Source: Rhipidocladum racemiflorum (Eukaryota > Streptophyta > Magnoliopsida > Poales > Poaceae). Taken from it: DNA of 64,000 nucleotides. The position numbers and the translations under genes were made by a program. Under the pieces are notes generated by a model. The model was not told the origin of the DNA, did not search any database, and worked only from the letters and a program-made list of their open reading frames with translations. Where the stretch lies: positions 16,599,558 through 16,663,557 of the forward strand of contig CM070576.1 of NCBI GenBank assembly GCA_036346355.1, in the 5' to 3' direction. Numbering within the stretch: position 1 is the stretch's first letter; the number at the start of each line of letters is the position of its first letter. This document shows positions 10,893-21,786 of the stretch, piece by piece.

Positions 10893-13800
10893 ATGCCGAG
10901 GGGTAGAGGCCGTGGGCGCGTGGCCGTGGAGGCCAGGGGCGAGGCTCCCGGGAGTTGAGGAGTCTGCTGTCGAGGGTAGCTGCCGCTTAATGCTCGTGGG
11001 CCACCAGAGGAGCTTCACCAGGTCGGCGGGGTGCCCGCCGCCAATGAAGATTTAGTCCAGGCTCTGCAGAGGGAGATTCAGAGCTGCGCCCGGCGGTGGC
11101 GGCAGCCCCTGTTGTTGTGCCTCCCCGCAGCTGGCCCCTGTTGTTGCTCTCGCTGCACCGGAGCCGAGGATGAGTCTCCGGAGTGGATGTCCCTCCGTCT
11201 TGACACTTTCGACGGAGCAGCACGCCGATCCACCTGGCAGATTGGCTGCGGTACATGGAGAGGCAGTTTGAGGTCCTAGAGTTGACCTCGGTTCGGAGGA
11301 CTCGCTTTGTGGCTTTTCACCTGAAGGGCCAAGCCGATATCGGTGGGAGGGGTTCTGGGCCGCTAGAACCCCGATCTGGGTCGATCCACTGGGAGGACTT
11401 TGTGGCTCGCTCCGAGCCAAGTTCCACCTGCAGTCTTTCCTTGAGAGGATGGAGCTTACTCGACCACTCTTTCCCAGGAAAGAGGTCGGTGGCAGAGTAT
11501 GAGAAGGAGTTCAACAGTGGTGCGCTCAGACTACTGTGGCGGTACCACGATCGGGAGAAAGCTAGGAGGTTCCGTAGGGGCCTCAACCAGGAGTTCAGAG
11601 TTGTCATGGGGCGACTGTCCTCGTGACTTCGCTCTGTGGTGGAGCAAGCGAAGGGCATGGAGCTCGAGTTGGAGCTCTCCTGGGGCAAGCGTAACCCGGA
11701 GGTTCAGGGGTTCTGGCCCAAAGGGGGCCGAAGAGGACCTTTGGTGGAGGAGGTGGGTCCTCTCGGCCCCACCTTCAAGAAGTTCAAGGGAGGACAGGCT
11801 CCTCCTTAGGGGCTAAGATGGGGTCGCCTACTGCCTTCTTCGCGAGCGGTTGTTCGCCCCGTGCCCGGCAGGGCATGAAGTGCTTCAAGTGCGGTGGCGA
11901 GCACCGTGCTTCAGAGTGTGGTTGGACCGGGAGTTGCAACCACCGTGGGCAAGCCCGCCATATGGGGCGAGTCCGCGGATGAACCCCTGAGCATCATCAA
12001 GTGGGAGATTTGCCTTCTCCTCCCACTCCAGCTCGGGCGTCTTCTAGAGGATCGGTGCACTGATGGTCGCTCTCGCTTCTCACCACCCTTTGCGTGGGCG
12101 CCACCAGGCCAGATCGGTGCCCGCAGCTGCCTGCTTCCTCCTCGCTTGCCTCCTCCGCCCCAGCCTTGATGGGGCATCACCGAGTCGGCTCCTTCGTCCC
12201 GGCGCCACCAGGAGTGTACGCTTTGCCGACCGCCGAGTCACCGGGCATCCAGAGGTGGTTTCGGTACTCGCTCGTGGATTCCGTTGATGCCTTTGTTCTA
12301 TTTGATTCGAGCATCCTACTCTTTTGTGTCGTCGGAGTTTGCTAGTAGAGCTAAGTTGGGAGTTCAAATGGATTTCGAGTCCGTGTTAGTCAGTTCTCCT
12401 GGGGTTGATTGCTAGTTCTTTGGTTTGCCCTGGTTGCACCATTGCCATTGATGATGAGGTTTTCTTTGCCAATCTCATGGTGATCCAGCTTGGCTCCTTT
12501 TGATGTCATTTTGGGCATGGACTGCTGCATCAAGCACTGTGCTAAGATCTGTTGTTTCGGAAGACAGCTTGCCTTGCAGGCCCGTCCGGGGAAGAGTTGA
12601 CCTTTCAGGGTGGTATACCCTCCAGCCTGGCTTTGCTTTGACTAGTTTGTTTTCCTGCCTGGCGTTTGAGGTCATGGGTTTCCTCATGACTTTGTCTCGA
12701 GAAACCATCTTCCTCGATTCCCATTGAGGAGATTTACGTAGTGAAGGAGTTCGTTGATGTGTTCCCCGACGAGTTGCCTGGTCTACCTCCCGTGAGGAAT
12801 GTGGAGTTTCAGATTGATCTTGCTCCGGGCACTCGACCTATTTCTATCTCTCCATACCGCTTTAGCTCGACCTTTTCAAGACGAGTTGAAGAAGTAGTTG
12901 GAGGATCTGTTGGCCAAAGGCTTCATTCGGCGTAGCGTATCGCCATGGGGAGCACCCGCCCTCTTCGCCTCTCGAAGAAGGATGGAAGTTGGCGTATGTG
13001 CATTGATTATCGTGCTCTTAACCAAGTGACCAAAAACAAGTATCCTTTGCCTCGCATCGAGGATCTGTTTGACCAATCAAGGGAGCAAAGGTGTTCTCCA
13101 AAATTGATCTTCGATCGGGTATAATCGATCCGTGTGAGGGAGCAGGACATTGAGAAGACCGCTTTCTCCACTAGGTATGGGCATTATGAATTTAAAGTTA
13201 TGTCTTTTGGACTAACTAATGCTCTATTTGTCTTTATGGAGGCGATGAACAAGATGCTACACAAGTACCTTGATGAGTTTGTGGTAGTGTTCATCGATGA
13301 CATTCTCGATTTACTCTAAATCGTAAGAGGAGCATGAGCGACACTTGAGGCTTGTGCCGAGTACCCTGAGGGAGAATCAATTCTTTGCTAAGCTGAAAAA
13401 GTGCGAGTTCGATTTCGAAGTGGGTTTTCTTGGCCACATCATCAATCCAGAGGGCATATCGGTAGATCCTAGCAAGGTCTCAAAGAGTTTTGGATTGGAA
13501 GAGGCCTTCCAATGTCAAAGAGGTGCGTAGTTTCCTTGGGTTGGCTGGATACTATCGGCGTTTTGTGCAGGATTTCTCTATCATTGCCAAGCCACTTTCA
13601 CAAGCCCGACTCGAAGGGATGAAGTTCCAAAGGATCGCAGAGTGTGAGCACAGCTTCGCACTTTGAAGGAGAAGTTAGTGATCGCCTCCTGTTCTTACCC
13701 TTCCCGAACCTGGAAGCGCTTTCACCTGCTTATTCCGATGCTTCTGCTGGGACTTGGTTGTGTGCTCATGCAAAATGGCAAGGTGATTGCTTATGCTTCG

Positions 13801-15600
13801 AGGCAACTGAAAAAGCATGAGCGTAACTATCCCACCCATGATCTTGAGCTAGCCGCCGTGGTGTTTGCATTGAAGATATGGAGGCATTATTTGTACGGCG
13901 AATCTTGTGATATTTTTATCGATCACAAGAGCCTCAAGTACATCTTTACTCGTAAAGATTTGAACTTGAGGCAGAGGAGGTGGCTAGAATTGATAAAGGA
14001 TTATGACCTCACTATCCAAAGATCATCCGGGAAGGCAAATGTGGTGGCCGACGCTCACCGCAAGACAATGCCCCTGTTGTTGATTGTCTTGTTGCTGATT
14101 TTGAGCGCTTGGGAGTCTCCCATCGCTTATGGGGACCGTGCAAGCTGAAACTCAATTGATTCTTGAGTCAGCGATTCCCGAGCTGCAAAGGGAGGCACAA
14201 AGAAAGATGATCGCTTGCTCCAGCAGTGAGGAACGCTTTGAGGATGGCAAGTCGAGACTTTACCGCTGATGATGCGGGAGTTTTGAGGTTTCAGGTCGTC
14301 AGGCGCGTGCCCTAAATCTCAAGTGAAAGAAGACATTCGAGAGAAGCTCATCGCACCTCAGACACGGTCCATCCTGGAGAGACCAAGATGTACAGGGACT
14401 TGAAGAAGAATTTCGTGGAAAAGGATGAGAGTGGATATTGCCAAGTATGTGGCGTCTTGTGGGATCTGGAGAAGATCAAAGCCGAGCATAAGCGCCCCGC
14501 CGGTCTGTTGCAGCCATTGGAGGTTCTTGTGTGGCCATGGGATGACATCTCCATGGATTTCGTGGTTGGTCTACCTCGTTCTCCACGAGGAAGGATGCTG
14601 TTTGGGTTGTGGTGGACTGCCTCAAGAAGTCTGCGCAAGATTTCATTCCCATCCGCACGACCAATTCAATGAGCGAGTTGGCTCCCATCTATGTGCGGGA
14701 GATTGTGAGATTGCATGGTGTACCCAAGACCATTATCTCTCGATCGGGATGCGAAGTTCGTCTCCAAGTTCGGGAGAGTTTGCAGAGTGCTTTGGGTACG
14801 CAGCCTTTGCCTTAGTACCGCTTTTCACCCTCAGACAGATGGGCAACCTGAGCGCACCATCCAAACTTTGGAGGACATGCTCAGTGGCCTGTGTGATGGC
14901 TTGGAAAGGTAGCCGGGAGGATCATTTGCCTCTTGCGGAGTTTGCTTACAATAACAGCTACCATTCCAAAGATCCGGCCGCTTCCTTATGAGGTACTGTA
15001 TGGTCGGAAGTGCAGATCGCCACTTTGTTGGGATCTTTGTGGGCGAGAGAGCTATTCTTGGGCGGATTGGGTTCAGCAGATCGTTGATCGCGTGTCGGAG
15101 GTTCGGCAGAACCTTCTCAAAGACAGAGCGCATGTAAGAGCTATGCCGATGTGAGGCGGCGAGACTTGGAGTTTGAGGTGGATGATAGCGCACTCTTGCG
15201 AGTATCTCCCACCAAGGGTGTGGTGCTTTGGCACCAAAGGAAAGCTCACCCAAGGTATGTTGGGCCTTTTCCTATCCTCGCCCGAGTTGGCAGGTTGGCC
15301 TATCGCCTAGAGCTACCTAATCCATGCAAGGTGTGCATGATGTGTTCCATGTCTCGATGTTGAAGAAATACTTGCACGATCCGGAGTTGGTGGTTCCATT
15401 GGAACCATTAGTGCTTGAGCAGACCTCACCTTCGAGTCCCGTCCTGTGGAAATTCTCGGGACTTCAGAGCGAGTGATGAAGAACAGACGCTTAAGTTTGT
15501 CAAGGTCCCGTGGTCACATCGCATCGAGAGAGAAGCGACTTGGGAGCTGGAATCTCGCATGCGCGAGAAGTATCCCGAACTTTTCGCCTCAGGTGTGTGA
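10893..15600 (+). pseudogene. gag-pol of gypsy element 1, many frameshifts
   Basis: A gag start (MPRGRGRGR) at 10893 is followed by gag-like pieces and a defective CCHC knuckle near 11880 (CFKCGGEHRASEC, one residue short). RT pieces start near 12741 (VFPDELPGLPP) and 13160-13310 (the catalytic VVFIDDIL box), with LGHIINPEGI near 13430. RNase H is the longest intact stretch (about 13745-14090, IAYASRQLKKHERNYPTHDLE). Integrase remnants include HPG.TKMYRDLK (about 14370). The C-terminus has LRVSPTKGV and then REATWELESRM, resembling a chromodomain tail, stopping at 15600. At least ten frame changes separate these pieces. Comparison with element 2 shows the same protein order. It cannot make a working polyprotein as written. 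Confidence 0.85.
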
Positions 15601-15673
15601 TGTGAAAACCTAGCTGTCTTTGGTTTTGCTGGGTTTCGTGTTGGTGCGTTTAGATTCGAGGTCGAATCCTGTT

Positions 15674-15687
15674 GAAGGGAGGAAGAA
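15674..15687 (+). promoter_or_regulatory. polypurine tract, gypsy element 1
   Basis: GAAGGGAGGAAGAA lies directly before the 3' LTR TG, the position where plus-strand synthesis is primed. Confidence 0.85.
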
Positions 15688-17838
15688 TGTGACACCTCGG
15701 AGTGTCGTATCCTTAATTTTTGAACAGGATAAGGTTAAATACAGTATGAGATGTGGAAATAAGGTTAAAATCATAAGGATCGGGGGTTAATAACGTTTCC
15801 GGGCCGTTTTCGGGGTTTTGGGCCTTCCCGGAGGAGTTTTGGGCCTTGGTGGGCTTTGGTGGGATGGATTAGGACTCCGTAACGGACTAGGATTGGGTTG
15901 AGGGCTGGTAAAAGGGGCTTCCCCAGCCCCTTGCGCCCCACCTCCCATATTGCGCCCCACCTCCCTCTTGCGCCTCTCCTCCCCTCCCTCCCCCTAAGCC
16001 CTAGCCCCCAAAACCGTGGCGCACCCCCTCCCTTTCCTCCACCTCCACACCACCTCCCTCCACCCCTTGCTGCCCTAGGGTGGCCTCCCACCCTGCACCT
16101 TGTGGAGTCATCCCGTGGAGCGAGGAGCGAGGAGCGAGGAGCGAGTAACGTGGAGCGAGGAGCGATTCGCGAGGAGATTCATTGGAGTTTTGTGCATCGG
16201 GCCAAGGTATGATCTTAGGGATCCTTGGGGATGATCTAGGTACTGTTATTAGGGTGTTTATCAAGTTTTTAGATCAATTGGAGGCGCTGGTTTGAAGTAA
16301 TTTGGGTTAGATCTAAACTTGTCCACGTTTCTGTTTTCGGGCAGATTGAGCAGTCGAACTAGGGTTCGAGTTTCCGTCGATTTAGATTCCGAATCAGACC
16401 GTACGGACTTCTAGGAAGTTGTAGATAATTTAATTATCTTTCCGTGGACGTAAAGCACGTTAATTTCCGATCAGCCGTTTGAAAGTTATGGCTGTTTTAC
16501 CGAGCGCCTAAAAATCTGTGACGTAACTGGAACAGATTGTGGTAATCTGTAGATTAAACAATTTTAGAGTCCGAATCAGTCTTTCCCTATAACTAGAAAA
16601 AGTTGGGAAATTTCCTAAGCTTCGCGACGGTGTACTCGTTTATTCGATTTGGAGTCCCAGAACTCAAGTTATGCCTTTTGCAAGGCTGCTGTCCCGCCGG
16701 GACAGAACCTCTGTTTTTAGGTTTTGCGAGTAGTTGGCAATGTCGGGTTAGATGGGGGCGTGTGTACTGTTTTGAGGTTATGATTGTGAGTGTGTGATGC
16801 CTATGTGCAGGTGGTGTGACCCCGGGAGTTCCCTCTTCTTCCCGCCAATCCGTTGCACGTGGTTGAGGCAAGTGTGTTGTGATGGATAGCAAGTTGTAGG
16901 TTGCATGTTGAAATTAGATGGAATTGCCTACATGATATATGTCCACTTGCCATGTTTTAATGATTGATATGATATGATGAGCATGTTTAACATATTATGA
17001 TGCCATGTGTTAATATGTGAATTGAATATGATATTTGGCATGGTTGCATGCATGTCATGAGATAGGGCGAGGGCGGTGAGAAAGTCATAGCTAGTCCGGC
17101 AAGGTCGGTAACGCCATTGAGTAAGTCCTATGTCGTGATTCCATCCACGTGGTGTTTGGAAGCGAGTAGGCACCCTCCATCTTCGGGATGGAAGGGGGAA
17201 AGGGTGCACACCGACGGGTGTGTACTTCCCATACCGGTATGAGGTTCCAGAGGGTCAGGAGCAATGCATTACATCGCATACAAATTGATGATGATATTGA
17301 TAAATATTCATGAATGAGATGTTATACATGATGAAAGATATTATTGACTTGTTGTTATGCTTGTTGTCCATTGCAGTATGCTTGCTGAGTTTTCGAACTC
17401 ACCCTTGTGTTTTCTTGTTGTTTTAGGTACCATGAGAACGGCATGCGGGAAAGGGGAATAGTCACACGCTCACACGTTGCTTCACTTTAATGTTTCCCCA
17501 AGTCAATTCATTTAGTTTGATAATACATTGCGTGTGATGGCCTTTAAATTAAGTCTTAGCTTGGTTAATGAGAGTTCTATTGTTTGTTTGACACTTGGAA
17601 CTTTAAGAGCTTGATGTTAGTCTTTTATTGTCGTTAAGACTTTATTTATTGCTGTTTTAGATGTTTCTCTTATTGCCATATAATGCTATATTGTTGCTGT
17701 TCCTTAAATTCATGATAAAACGAAGGAGGTGCTGCCGAAATCTCGGTTTTTAGCCTATGCACCTTTGCTGGAATTTTATGCTGAATATGGTATTTAGTTG
17801 TTGTTTAGCTTGTGTTTGGTAGCATTTGGGCATATTAA
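15688..17838 (+). repeat. 3' LTR of gypsy element 1, last ~16 bp missing
   Basis: It aligns almost base for base with the 5' LTR from TGTGACACC to CATATTAA. It then switches to unrelated copia-side sequence instead of ending TGCCGGGGTGTTACA. The differences from the 5' LTR that I noticed are mainly short insertions or deletions, several in C or G runs. Confidence 0.88.
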
Positions 17839-18415
17839 CACCCCTTAGAATTGAACATTGGCATTCACTTCACAAAAAGGTTTTTGATCAGACCAAAGTG
17901 AAAAACACAAAATCTCCCCCTTTATCCAATATGCAAAGTGAAAAACTCCCCTTAGGTGAAAATAAGAAAAATCTTCCCCTAAGAAGAAAAATGTGTGTGA
18001 ATGTTCAATGTGCTAAAATTCCAAAATTCTCCAAACTTCTCCCCCAAACTTCTCCCCCTTTGACAATGGATTCATCAAGAATACAAAAGAGAGAACAACA
18101 TGTTCAAATTTTTTTCCTTTAACAATGATTTTACAAAAGAGAAACAGAGGAGTGCCAAGATAAGAAAAGATGAGCTCATTTGATCATATAACCTTATATA
18201 TCACATAATATGCAACATACATGAACTTAATGTGATTTAACAAGTTAGGGAATAACAGGCATCTCAACCTCAATTCAGTCAACTATAGCCAAGTACTAAG
18301 CAAGACCTTAGTAGAAAAGCAAGGCTCAAAACTGAAGCAACTAACAATTCAGGGCGAGCAAGTAGTTTCAACTCTAATCTAGTAAACCAATTTAATCTTT
18401 AAATAATAAACTGCA

Positions 18416-18545
18416 TGTGGCATGCTTGAAGCATACTTCTTTTATTTCCTTGGAGTGGCATGCTTGAAGCATACATCTTATCTTGAGGGAATGGCATGCT
18501 TGAAGCATACATCTTTTTTTTTTTTGGAAAAACATGCCTGAAGCA
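18416..18545. repeat. short repeats with GCATGCTTGAAGCAT hairpin motif
   Basis: The motif TGGCATGCTTGAAGCATAC occurs three times and a degraded fourth copy (ACATGCCTGAAGCAC) follows, spaced about 35-45 bp. Each can fold as a small stem (ATGCTT/AAGCAT). It lies in the untranslated tail of the copia fragment. Confidence 0.8.
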
Positions 18546-18889
18546 CATAATTTGAGGCCTTTGCTTTTAACAACCCTTGTTTTTTACTGATTCCCTTTTT
18601 CATTGATTGTAAACATGCAAAAGAGATTAAAAGGTCTTGTAAAAGAGTAAAGCTGAAAACACACTTGCTCCGTAGCCCAAATTTATCAAGAAGATTTAAT
18701 ATCAAGCCTAGAAGAGTAAGATATCACAGAGTATTTAGCTATAGGCAATCAGACCAAGGAAATCCGTAATGTCATTTTTAGTTCAAGTGGAACAATTTAG
18801 ATTATCATATATCAGCTCAATTATATAATATATAAAGAAATATGATAAAGCAAGCTCGTCAAGTAAAAACTTGGCAAGGAAACTCCCCC

Positions 18890-20382
18890 TCAAAACAAAC
18901 CCATTGGATGAACAATCCCAAGTTCTCCCCGAATAAAAGCAAAACGAGAAGAAGACAAAGGTTTTGTAAAGATGTCTGCCAATTGATGTTCAGTATCCAC
19001 ATGGTGAAGCACAATATTTCCTTTTTCTACATGATCTCTAAGAAAATGAAATCTGATATCAATATACTTTGTCCTAGAATGTTGCACAGGGTTCTTAGCA
19101 ATGCAAATTGCACTAGTGTTAACACACAAAAGGGGAACACTATCCAGATTAACCCCATAATCTTTAAGTGTAGCTACTATCCAAAGAATTTGAGAGCAAC
19201 AACTAGCAGCAGATTCAGATTCAGCAGTTGATTGTGCAACAGAAGATTGTTTTCTAGATGACCATGCAATAAGAGAATTGCCCAAGAAATGACTTGTACT
19301 AGATGTACTTTTTCTATCAATTCTACATCCTCAAAAATCAGCATCAGAGAAAGCTCTTAAACTAATGCATGAGGAAGCAGAAAGCCAAATGCTAAAATCT
19401 TGAGTACCATGGAGATACTTGAAAATTCGCTTGACAGTTTGTCGATGTGAAGCACATGGGGAAGCTTGAAAATGAGCACACAAGCACACAACAAATTGTA
19501 TATCCGGCCTTGATGCAGTGAGGTACAGAAGTGAACCTATCATGCTTCTATATTCCTTTTGATCAACCGGCTCACTATCTTCATCCGAATCAAGTGTGCA
19601 AGTGCTCTCCATGGGTGTCATGATTGGCTTGCTGTTTTCGATCCCAAAACGATGTAGCAAGCCTTTTGTGTACTTACTTTGATGAACAAAAATACCTTCC
19701 TCTGATTGTTTGATTTGAAATCTCAAGATGTATGTCAACTCTCCCATCATGCTCATTTCAAATTCGTCCCTCATGGTTTCTGAAAATTTAGACACTAAAA
19801 TATGAGAGGAACCACCAAAGATAGTATCATCAACTTAAATCTGAACGAACAGTTGATCATTGCCTTGCTTGAGTAAAAAGAGAGTTTTGTCAACTTTTCC
19901 CATTGAAAACCCCTTTTCAAGTAAAAATGTTTTTAGTCTATCATACCATGCTCTAGGGGCTTGTTTCAAACCATACAAAGCTTTTGACAATTTGTACACA
20001 TGATCTGGAAATTTTGGATTTTCAAAACCAGATGGTTGCTTAACATAAACCTCCTCATTTATGTAGCCATTAAAAAAAACACTTTTCACATCCATTTGAT
20101 ACAATCTAAAACCTTTAGATGCAGCAAAAGCTAAAAGAATTCTAATGGCTTCAATTCTAGCAACAGGAGCAAATGTTTCATCAAAATCTAAGCCTTCAAC
20201 TTGAGTAAAACCTTGAGTAACCAATCTAGTCTTGTTTCTAACAACACCACCATCCTCACTTTGTTTATTTTTGAAAACCCATCTAGTTCCAATAACATTA
20301 AAATTAGGAGGAGGTGAAACTAGTTTCCAAACTTTATTTCGCTCAAAATTCTCTAATTCTTCATGTATGGCATTGATCCAAG
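18890..20382 (-). pseudogene. copia pol fragment: reverse transcriptase and RNase H
   Basis: In coding order, RT starts at the truncated edge (about 20382) with WINAIHEELENFE. It continues with RLVTQGFTQVEGLDFDETFA (about 20220) and YQMDVKS.FFNGYINEEVYV, and reaches the catalytic box, where FVQI is followed by a stop codon (19835-19837) in place of the Tyr of YVDD. The next piece (19331-19795) and the RNase H piece (18890-19285, SRKQSSVAQSTAESE, DIRFHFLRDHVEKG) are in changed frames. The gag, protease and integrase parts are missing. Non-functional. Confidence 0.88.
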
Positions 20383-21502
20383 TGTAATACCGCCCCTGAA
20401 TTTAATCCTTTGTTTTGCTGATTTTGGACGGTTGTTTAGGCATATTTAACAGCAGAATTGAAATTTTTGACCTTCATGAAAGTTGTAGATCTCGTCAATA
20501 TCTAGCTACTGTATTTTTTTATGTATTTTTATGAATAGTAGAAAAAAGATACGAAATTGGGAAGAGAGGGTGCTGCTGTTCGATCCGGACAGATCGGGGT
20601 TTTTGGCGTTTAAACGGGAACGGGGAGTAGGAAGCGTGTGTTTGAATTGTGTGATGAATTGTGATGTCGCTATGTACTGAAATAATGTTTGTTCAGGTGG
20701 TGCCACTGCTGGGCGCAACTAAGTTCATCGTCCATGTCGGTAAAGGCAAGTGGAAGTAGTTGTTTTGTTTGTTAAACATTTCATCTCTATGATATTTGCT
20801 TTCTATCCATGCTATATGATGAGATGCAAACATGTGGACTCAGTGGGAGGGGTTATGAATGAATTCATGCATGAAGCATTAACTGCATAATCATGCATTG
20901 GAAGTTTGTCGACGCCAGCGTGCGCGACCGTACCGGTACAACATCGTGTGTTCCTGAGAAAGGGCACGGTGAGGAGGAACATGGCATAAGCATGTGTATC
21001 AATTATATGCATTTTACTGAAGTGGTGTGGTCTATTTGATGTGGTATTGTATATGAGGAATGTGGAATGCTAGTTATATGGTGGATGTTATATTCGTATT
21101 AGTTGTTCCGCTTGCTGAGATTACCCAATCTCACTACTTGCTGTTTTGATGTTTTCAGGTAGCGCACGTGAGTCGTAAGCATGAAGGGTGGGCTAGCAGC
21201 ATAATAAAGTTTCTGATGTCATCACGACTCACATGATCTAGTGCTTTAAATAATTCATTAGTTGAATGAATTTTTATTATTTATAGACCCATTGTTGTTC
21301 ACTTTAAACTTGTTCTCGTTTATGGTTGTCCCACTAGAGATGTGTTTTATTTATGGTTGATACTTGGTTGATTTAGACTCGTTGTCTCTAGTATTAATGT
21401 CGTGATATTATTCCTATTTGAATTGCTACCGTATTGTCTTGTTTTAGGGGAAATGCTGCCGATTTATTCTTATACAACAGTTGAGATTTATGGGGTGTTA
21501 CA
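20383..21502 (+). repeat. 5' LTR of gypsy element 2, shortened and chimeric
   Basis: It starts TGTAATACCGCCCCTG and joins at about 20425 (GGACGGTTGTTTAGGC) to sequence that matches the 3' LTR from 27838 to its end. About 740 bp of the 3' LTR's promoter-side (U3) region is missing. A short internal patch near 20905-20935 (GCGCGACCGTACCGGTAC) also differs from the 3' LTR. Confidence 0.85.
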
Positions 21503-21504
21503 GT

Positions 21505-21516
21505 TGGTATCAGAGC
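21505..21516 (+). promoter_or_regulatory. primer-binding site, gypsy element 2
   Basis: TGGTATCAGAGC, two bases after the LTR end, is complementary to plant initiator tRNA-Met. Confidence 0.9.
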
Positions 21517-21786
21517 GGGCTTTAGGTCCTTGGTGTATGAGTTTAGGAAAAGATTCTAGCATGAACTAAAATTTTGCTGTGTGAAATTAGTAACATTGCT
21601 TAGGGTTAAGTTTTAAAATTGCCATAGGCTAATAAACTTTAAAATTGACACACTTGCACTATTAGGATGGGATGGGCTGCATTGCATGGCATGCGTATGT
21701 TCGACTATATTTATGGTTTGTTGTTGGTGATTTTGATTATGTTCTTGTTGGCGTGATTGTTTGTTTGTGGCTTGTTTGGGTACAGT

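Larger units (their letters stand above)
8375..17838 (+). mobile_element. Ty3/gypsy LTR retrotransposon 1 (3' LTR clipped)
   Basis: The order is 5' LTR, initiator-Met primer-binding site, broken gag-pol, polypurine tract and 3' LTR. Domain order (gag, protease region, RT, RNase H, integrase, chromodomain-like C-terminus) is that of plant Ty3/gypsy elements, probably the Tekay/Del-type chromovirus group. The LTRs are nearly identical outside short indels, yet the coding region has many frameshifts. The 3' LTR stops 15-16 bp short of its end, directly against copia sequence, so no target duplication can be checked. Confidence 0.9.
17839..20382 (-). mobile_element. Ty1/copia (SIRE/Opie-like) fragment, 3' part only
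   Basis: Minus-strand copia sequence covers the C-terminal half of pol and the CCCCCT-rich (plus strand) tail that normally precedes the 3' LTR. Neither LTR is present. The left edge abuts the clipped gypsy 1 LTR and the right edge abuts the gypsy 2 LTR exactly. Protein motifs (FVHQSKYTKGLL, TPMESTC.LD.DE, YRSMIGSLLYLTASRPDI) point to the SIRE/Opie (Maximus) lineage, from memory of the family. 17839-18889 has no coding content beyond short repeats. Confidence 0.8.
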
